Assembly: GCA_020466095.1 (NCBI GenBank)
Contig: CM035808.1
Location: 16,092,785 to 16,156,784 of the forward strand
Source: Chlorops oryzae
Taxonomy: Eukaryota; Arthropoda; Insecta; Diptera; Chloropidae
Length of the DNA stretch: 64,000 nt
Direction of reading: 5' to 3'
Below, in pieces: positions 59,333 through 64,000 of this stretch; the first letter of the stretch is position 1, and the number at the start of each line of letters is the position of its first letter. Position numbers and translations under genes: made by a program. The notes beneath the pieces were generated by a model, which saw only the letters and a list, made by a program, of their open reading frames with translations, was not told the origin of the DNA and searched no databases.

Positions 59333-60480
59333 GATTCATAATGGAGAGAAAAAGAGACGAAAGAGAGAGAAGAGAAAATGTAGATGTGAATATGAAGAGA
59401 AAAGAGATAATAGAGAAGAAGTAGAATGATAGATAAGAGAGCACTGAACAGTAGAGAGAATAAAAGAAAAAGAAAGAGATGAGAAAGAGAATGAGAAATG
59501 CTGATGAGAAAGGTTGACTTTTGAATAGAGACGAGAAAGTGTCAATGAATCAAAGATAGAGAAGAAGAAAGAAGAGCAAAAGAAGCTTAAAGAGCAGAGA
59601 AAGAGAAAAGAGAATGAAGAAGTATAAGATGAGAGTGAAAGAGATGAGAACAAAGAGAGAGATAAGAGTAATGAGAGAAAGAAGAGAGGAAAAGATAAGA
59701 AAAGAGAGAGAAAGAGAGAGAAAGAGAGAAGAAATAGAAAGAAGAGAAGAAAGAGAAGATAAGATGAAAGATGAGAGAAAGAGAGAAAGAGAGAAAAGAG
59801 AAGAAAGAGATGAAGAGAAGGAAAGTAGAGAGAAAAGAAGAGAAAAAGAAAAAAGAGAGAAAGAGAGAAGAGAAGTAGAAGAGAGAAAAGAGAAGAAAGA
59901 GAGAAAGAGAGAAAAAGAAAAAGAGAGAAAGAGAGAGAAAGAAGAGAAGAGAGAAAGAGAGAGAAAGAAGAGAAAGAGAGAAAGAGAGAGAAAGAGAGAG
60001 AGAAAGAGAAAGAGAGAAAGAGAGAAAGAGAGAAGAGAGAAAGAGAGAAAGAGAGAGAAAGAGAGAGAAGAGAGAAAAGAGAGAAAAGAGAGAGAAAGAG
60101 AGAAAGAAGAGAGAAGAGAGAGAAAAGAGAGAAAGAGAGAGAAAGAGAGAAAGAAGAAAGAAGAGAAGAGAGAGAAGAGAGAAAGAGAAAGAGAGAAAGA
60201 GAGAAAGAGAGAAAGAGAGAGAAAGAGAGAAAGAAGAGAAGAGAAGAAAGAGAGAAAGAGGAGAAAGAGAGAGAAGAGAGAAAGAGAGAGAGAAGAGAGA
60301 GAGAAGAAGAGAGAAAGAGAGAAAGAGAGAAAGAGAGAAGAGAGAGAAAGAGAGAGAAAGAGAGAGAAAGAGAGAGAAAGAAAGAGAGAAAGAGAGAGAA
60401 AGAGAGAGAAGAGAAAGAGAGAGAAAGAGAGAGAAAGAGAGAGAAAGAGAGAAAAGGAAGAAAGAGAAAGAGAGAGATAG
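59333..60480 (+). repeat. 1.15-kb (GA)/(GAAA) purine tract
   Basis: An almost uninterrupted polypurine tract of GAGA, GAAA and GAGAA units, purest from about 59690 to 60478. It creates a 288-codon Lys/Arg/Glu frame on + and a 329-codon Ser/Leu/Phe frame on -, neither a real protein. Such tracts are dense GAGA-factor binding sites in flies and can form triplex (H-DNA) structures. It ends about 1.8 kb before the signal-peptide exon. The regulatory role is inference. Confidence 0.95.
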
Positions 60481-62278
60481 CGAAAGAGATAAAGAGTGAT
60501 ATTTCTCTTAGAAAAAACTGCGCTATAATAACTAATCACTGAAAATTTACTCCTACAGCTCTCAAAGGGCAGACGATAACCTTATCCGTCCATCTTTCTT
60601 CGAATAAATAAATAATTTTAGTTTTCAGATAGTATTTAATGGTTTTTCGCAACTAGGATTACTTGATTCAGGATACGTAAACAGTAAAGAGAAGTACGAA
60701 ATTATTCGTGCTCGGGACAAATTTCACACCAAATTACATATGAAAATTTTTAAGCATTTAACAATAATTATTACTTAATTAATTTTATTACTTTGCTGTC
60801 ATTTCAGACTCCAAAATTCAAGGCGTTTAATCCGTGAAAACGCATGACATCACGCATTATAGTCATTACGTAAATTGCAATCAATTTAAGGAATCGCACG
60901 TGACTGGGATCAAAGGCAAGTCTGGCCTGCGACGCACATGTGTATACAAAAGCTAACAAAGCATTGCAAAGAAGACGAAAAGCCAACAATTTGAAGATCG
61001 TGAAATCGTTAAAGAGAAGGGAAATTGAAAATTTATGAAAGCAGAAATTGTTTTCGTTAAAATGACAAAAGTTTTCGAATTTAAAGACATTATTTGTGGC
61101 AATTACAACCGAAATAGCAACGCACAAGCCAAAAATATGGCTAATAAAAACAACAAAAAGATCTATTAAAAGGGAACAAAAATACACCTTTGCAAAATAA
61201 AAAAAAAATAAAGTTGAAAAAAAAAAAATTGCATAAAGCAATTTTCACAAAAGACAAACGACTTTAGAGCAATTCGTTTGTGTGTAAGGCACTTTGTAGC
61301 AACAACCATAACAATAACAACAACAACTGCTTCGAAAAAGAAAAAAGATTCTCGAGGCAAGTCAACACGCTGGAACGCTTTAATGTTAAGAGCGTAAAAC
61401 ACTTGCGTACAACATACTTGCACGCACTTGACACTTGGCAGTGGAAAATTTATTAAATCAATTTTCACGCCTCTGCAACATAAGCGAATAAAAAAAAAAA
61501 TAAGAACACCAACGGCAGCAAAAACAAACAACAACGCCAAAGGGAGAAATAGCAATATCAACAGAAACAGAAAAAGAAACAGAAGGACAAGTAGAAGCAG
61601 CTGCTACAGTCCCATCCAAAGTTATTGTCTTCGCAAAGTCATACAATTTATAAGCTCACTTTTGACTCTTGGCTGGTTATCGTGCTGGCACTGGCATTGC
61701 TTCTGGTGCAGCAGTGGTCAGCTGGTTGCTATATTTGACATTTGCTGGCAAATTCCGCATTAAACAGCAAGGCGTCATACCGACTAGCATTCGTTCGTTC
61801 GTCGGTTCGTCGGTCCGCTCGCTTGTATTCGTGTCATCACGTCGCAAATGAATTCTTTCATTAAAAATTTTAATTTCATTTCCCCGGAAATGAGTTTACG
61901 GCTTTAAATATCAAGTGCAACATAAGCGCAACACAGCAACACAGACACGACGCAACATACACGAGCAACAATCTCTCTACATTCATCAACGTCAAGAGCA
62001 AACGAAGCGCAACGCAGACGTGTCATATGTTGAGCACACTTCATTTGTGGTTGCGAATTCAGGAACCCACCGTCATATCTGACTCTCTTAAAAGATTTTC
62101 GCTGCGGCTTATACCGTAATACAGCAACAGAACAAGCTGTAGCTGACATAAAATAAAACAACAACAAAAACGTAAAGAAACAAAAAAAAATTTAAAACAA
62201 AATACAAGACTTAAATATAATAAGACGTAAAGTTTTCAAATATCCAAGGAAAGTGCTGAGGACTGCCGAGCTTTGAAC
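60481..62278 (+). other. Upstream region / putative 5' UTR of the secreted-protein gene
   Basis: No protein-coding frame is credible. The stretch has the CAA/AAC-rich texture common in fly 5' UTRs (61313-61325, 61527-61535, 62158-62168). A TTTGCTGTCATTTCAG sequence at 60792-60807 could be a 3' splice site opening a long 5' UTR exon. TCGTTCG/TCGGT repeats lie at 61791-61818. No TATA box or initiator could be chosen with confidence. An in-frame TAA at 62228-62230 closes the frame ahead of the start codon. Confidence 0.45.
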
Positions 62279-62327
62279 ATGGAGCAGCGTTGGGTGCTAA
62301 TATTATTAGCACTTCTTTTATATGCCG
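62279..62327 (+). CDS. First coding exon: signal peptide of a secreted/membrane protein
   Basis: The exon reads MEQRWVLILLALLLYA plus one base of the next codon, then G|GTAAGT at the 3' boundary (phase 1 intron). AACATGG is a good fly translation-start context, and an in-frame TAA 51 bases upstream makes this the first possible Met. A short polar start (EQR) followed by a 12-residue hydrophobic core is a classic signal peptide. A phase-1 intron just after the signal sequence is common in immunoglobulin-superfamily, receptor and other secreted proteins, where it lets the exon join extracellular domains. The rest of the protein lies beyond the window after an intron of at least 1.67 kb. I do not recognise the gene. 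Confidence 0.7.
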
Positions 62328-64000
62328 GTAAGTGCGCTTCTTAGTTTCCTTGTGATTCGTCATAACTTTTTAATATGCAACAAAATGTTTTGCGGAAAAC
62401 TTTCACTCAAATTCAAATTTTTATAGTTTCCGAAAAATAAAAATTAGCACAGAACAAGGCCACAATGAAGTTATGCGTTCTATTTTCAAAAGTTTCAAAG
62501 CATAATTTCATTTGACTTTTAAAAGCTTTTTAAGAAATCGCAGCAAAAACAAAAAACTTAATGAAAAATTTACAAACTATGATCTATTCATTTAGTGTTT
62601 TGCTTTTTCAATGAACTTTCTGTTCATCTTTGTCACGTTTTACATCTCAGCTGCGTACAAATGTGAAAGTCTTGTTAGCATAATTCACTGTTTCCTTTTT
62701 TAATATTTTTTTTTATAAAAAGTCTTTTGTTCAACTAAGTGTTTTTCATCAAAAACTTAAATGTTAAAAAGTAATTTTATTTTTGGTTTCTATTTTTATT
62801 TTGTTTCTGAAGATGCTCTTCGAAGAAGTGCGAAATATCGGACAAAAAAATATAAATAAAAAATATCACTTTTGACCTTAAGCTCGAATAAACGCCGAAA
62901 AATTATTTAAAACATTTTCCACTGAAAATAGATCAAAAAGAAAAATTTAAGTTAGCTTAGAGTCAGAGTGTTAGAATTTTGCGATACTAACAATACTATA
63001 TCCGACAGCTCGAGATATAATTATAATTTTTTTTAAACGTTCCGTAAGCGAAAAACTGTTTGAGTGGGTAAGTTAAACCATTCAAGGCTTTCAATTTAAT
63101 TTCGAATAAAATATCTGTAGTTTTAAGGTACTTTTGTGATTGATGCGGGCTGATTAGAGAAATTTTCAATCTCTTCCTTACTCGTCCTCCCTGGACTTGC
63201 TCAAAACATATTTTTGTCAAAATATCTCAGCTTTCTCGATAAGAAAGCTGCATGTTTTCAGACAGACAAGTAAGAAGATGCTAAAATTGATCATTTTGTG
63301 AAGCGGATCACATCTGAAGAGATGTTATATTTGAAGTGATTCTAGACGTTGATACTCATGTGAAAATATGCAGATACAAATGCGGCCTAAATGAGTCAAT
63401 TATGAATCATTGTGCAGAGTGAGAGCCCTCATAACACTGTGGTAGTAGAACCAAATTCAACGGTTTCTCCCTATTTCGGGCACGAAGAATCGAACTGCAT
63501 CATTAGTTTTTTGAGCTATCGGTACGCCTTCATGCAAAAATTTTTTTAAAAGTTTTTTTGACCACTTTTTGGCCCATATCTATGTATGTATGAGTTAATG
63601 TTTGGCATTCTAAGCTTACACCAAAATGTACTCTGAGATATGTGAAATAATTCTTCCGAAAACACCGTTTAAAACTAAAAAATCATTTACTATTTTTTAA
63701 TTTTTTATTATGGCAAATCCCTGAAGTATGCTTCGAAATATTTAAAATACTAACAAAAATGTTGCTCTTTTTGTGGAGCCATATTTGGTATCATTTGCGA
63801 GTCTTTTTCGAGCCATATTTTTTTCCATTTTCGTGTCTTCTACGACTCATATTTGCTATGTCTTTCGAGTCTTATCCGAGATATACATAGGTATTTATTT
63901 TCGTTTGCTGCAAAAATTTTGTTTTTTTTTTTGATAAATCAATAGGTACCTACTCTATTTTAAGATTTTAATATAAATTGCAATAATATTGTTCTTTCCT
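62328..64000 (+). other. Intron 1 (start) of the signal-peptide gene
   Basis: It begins GTAAGTGCGC. No second exon is evident before the window ends. It holds the hairpin repeat copy 2 (62805-62915). Around 63775-63880 a degenerate repeat of GAGTC/GAGCC plus CATATTT words recurs (unit about 35-40 bp). A CAGACAGACAAGTAAG patch near 63260 may be a mini-me relic. Confidence 0.55.
62805..62915 (+). repeat. Interspersed repeat with hammerhead-like hairpin, copy 2
   Basis: The core is CTGAAGA (62807-62813), a spacer T, stem GCTCTTC/GAAGTGC (62815-62821 and 62825-62831, one T-T mismatch) with loop GAA, then GAAA (62832-62835) and the tail TTGACCTTAAGCTCGAATAA (about 62872-62891). Compared with copy 1 at 16845 the flanking single-stranded blocks are conserved while both stem strands changed together, which supports a conserved fold. 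Confidence 0.5.

Noticed and set aside
59550..60539. 329-codon minus-strand and 288-codon plus-strand open frames
   Set aside because: Both lie on the GA/AG purine tract and encode only Ser/Leu/Phe or Lys/Arg/Glu low-complexity sequence. Periodic GA repeats lack stops in these frames.
1..64000. Search by eye for tRNA, rRNA, well-known fly microRNAs, CRISPR arrays and prokaryotic operons
   Set aside because: None found. Base composition, introns and transposons indicate a fly nuclear genome. A covariance-model scan would be needed to exclude small RNAs fully.

Overview
The window looks like non-coding nuclear DNA from a higher fly (brachyceran Diptera, most likely a tephritid fruit fly). The evidence is the strong A+T richness, abundant (CA)n, (CT)n, (TATG)n and CAA/GTT microsatellites, a mini-me/DINE-1-like repeat family, mariner, hAT and jockey-type transposon remnants, and Drosophila-type splice and Kozak signals. 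There is no operon, no prokaryotic gene, no CRISPR array and no recognisable tRNA or rRNA. Most open frames are chance frames in A+T-rich or low-complexity DNA. The species assignment is inference.

Host coding evidence is very small. Near the right edge (62279-62327, + strand) is a first coding exon: an in-frame stop, a good Kozak ATG, 16 codons of a signal peptide and a consensus GTAAGT donor. It starts a secreted or membrane protein whose remaining exons lie beyond the window. At 16081-16112 (+) a 32-nt candidate micro-exon sits between a strong branch point/acceptor and a strong donor. Whether the two belong to one gene cannot be decided here.

Transposable elements supply most of the readable structure. 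From left to right: a 400-bp long-arm inverted-repeat MITE (3250-3650); a 547-bp internally deleted hAT element with a perfect 8-bp target duplication and the transposase C-terminal domain (7387-7933); a small TA-flanked MITE (12200-12459); a DINE-1/mini-me-like element with terminal hairpins and a duplicated 280-bp module (14829-15690); a nearly complete 1287-bp mariner broken only by one base (17896-19182); a second mini-me-like copy (20570-21105) with a 250-bp TAA-flanked MITE nested in it; a jockey-type LINE C-terminal relic (21450-21735, -); pogo-like ends (28869-29041); further MITEs at 29559-29712, 42479-42672 and 47621-47771; a third mini-me-like copy (46660-46885, -); and a cluster at 52889-54567 where a hAT MITE, a 135-bp MITE and a decayed 1249-bp Tc1/mariner-type element lie almost end to end.

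The right part holds a 1.15-kb pure GA/AG tract (59333-60480), 1.8 to 2.9 kb upstream of the signal-peptide exon. The reading is a large intron or intergenic region upstream of a fly cell-surface or secreted-protein gene, built up by waves of DNA-transposon insertion. I did not find evidence for a new gene system. The most informative observations are the precisely delimited and nested mobile elements and a repeated hammerhead-like hairpin family.
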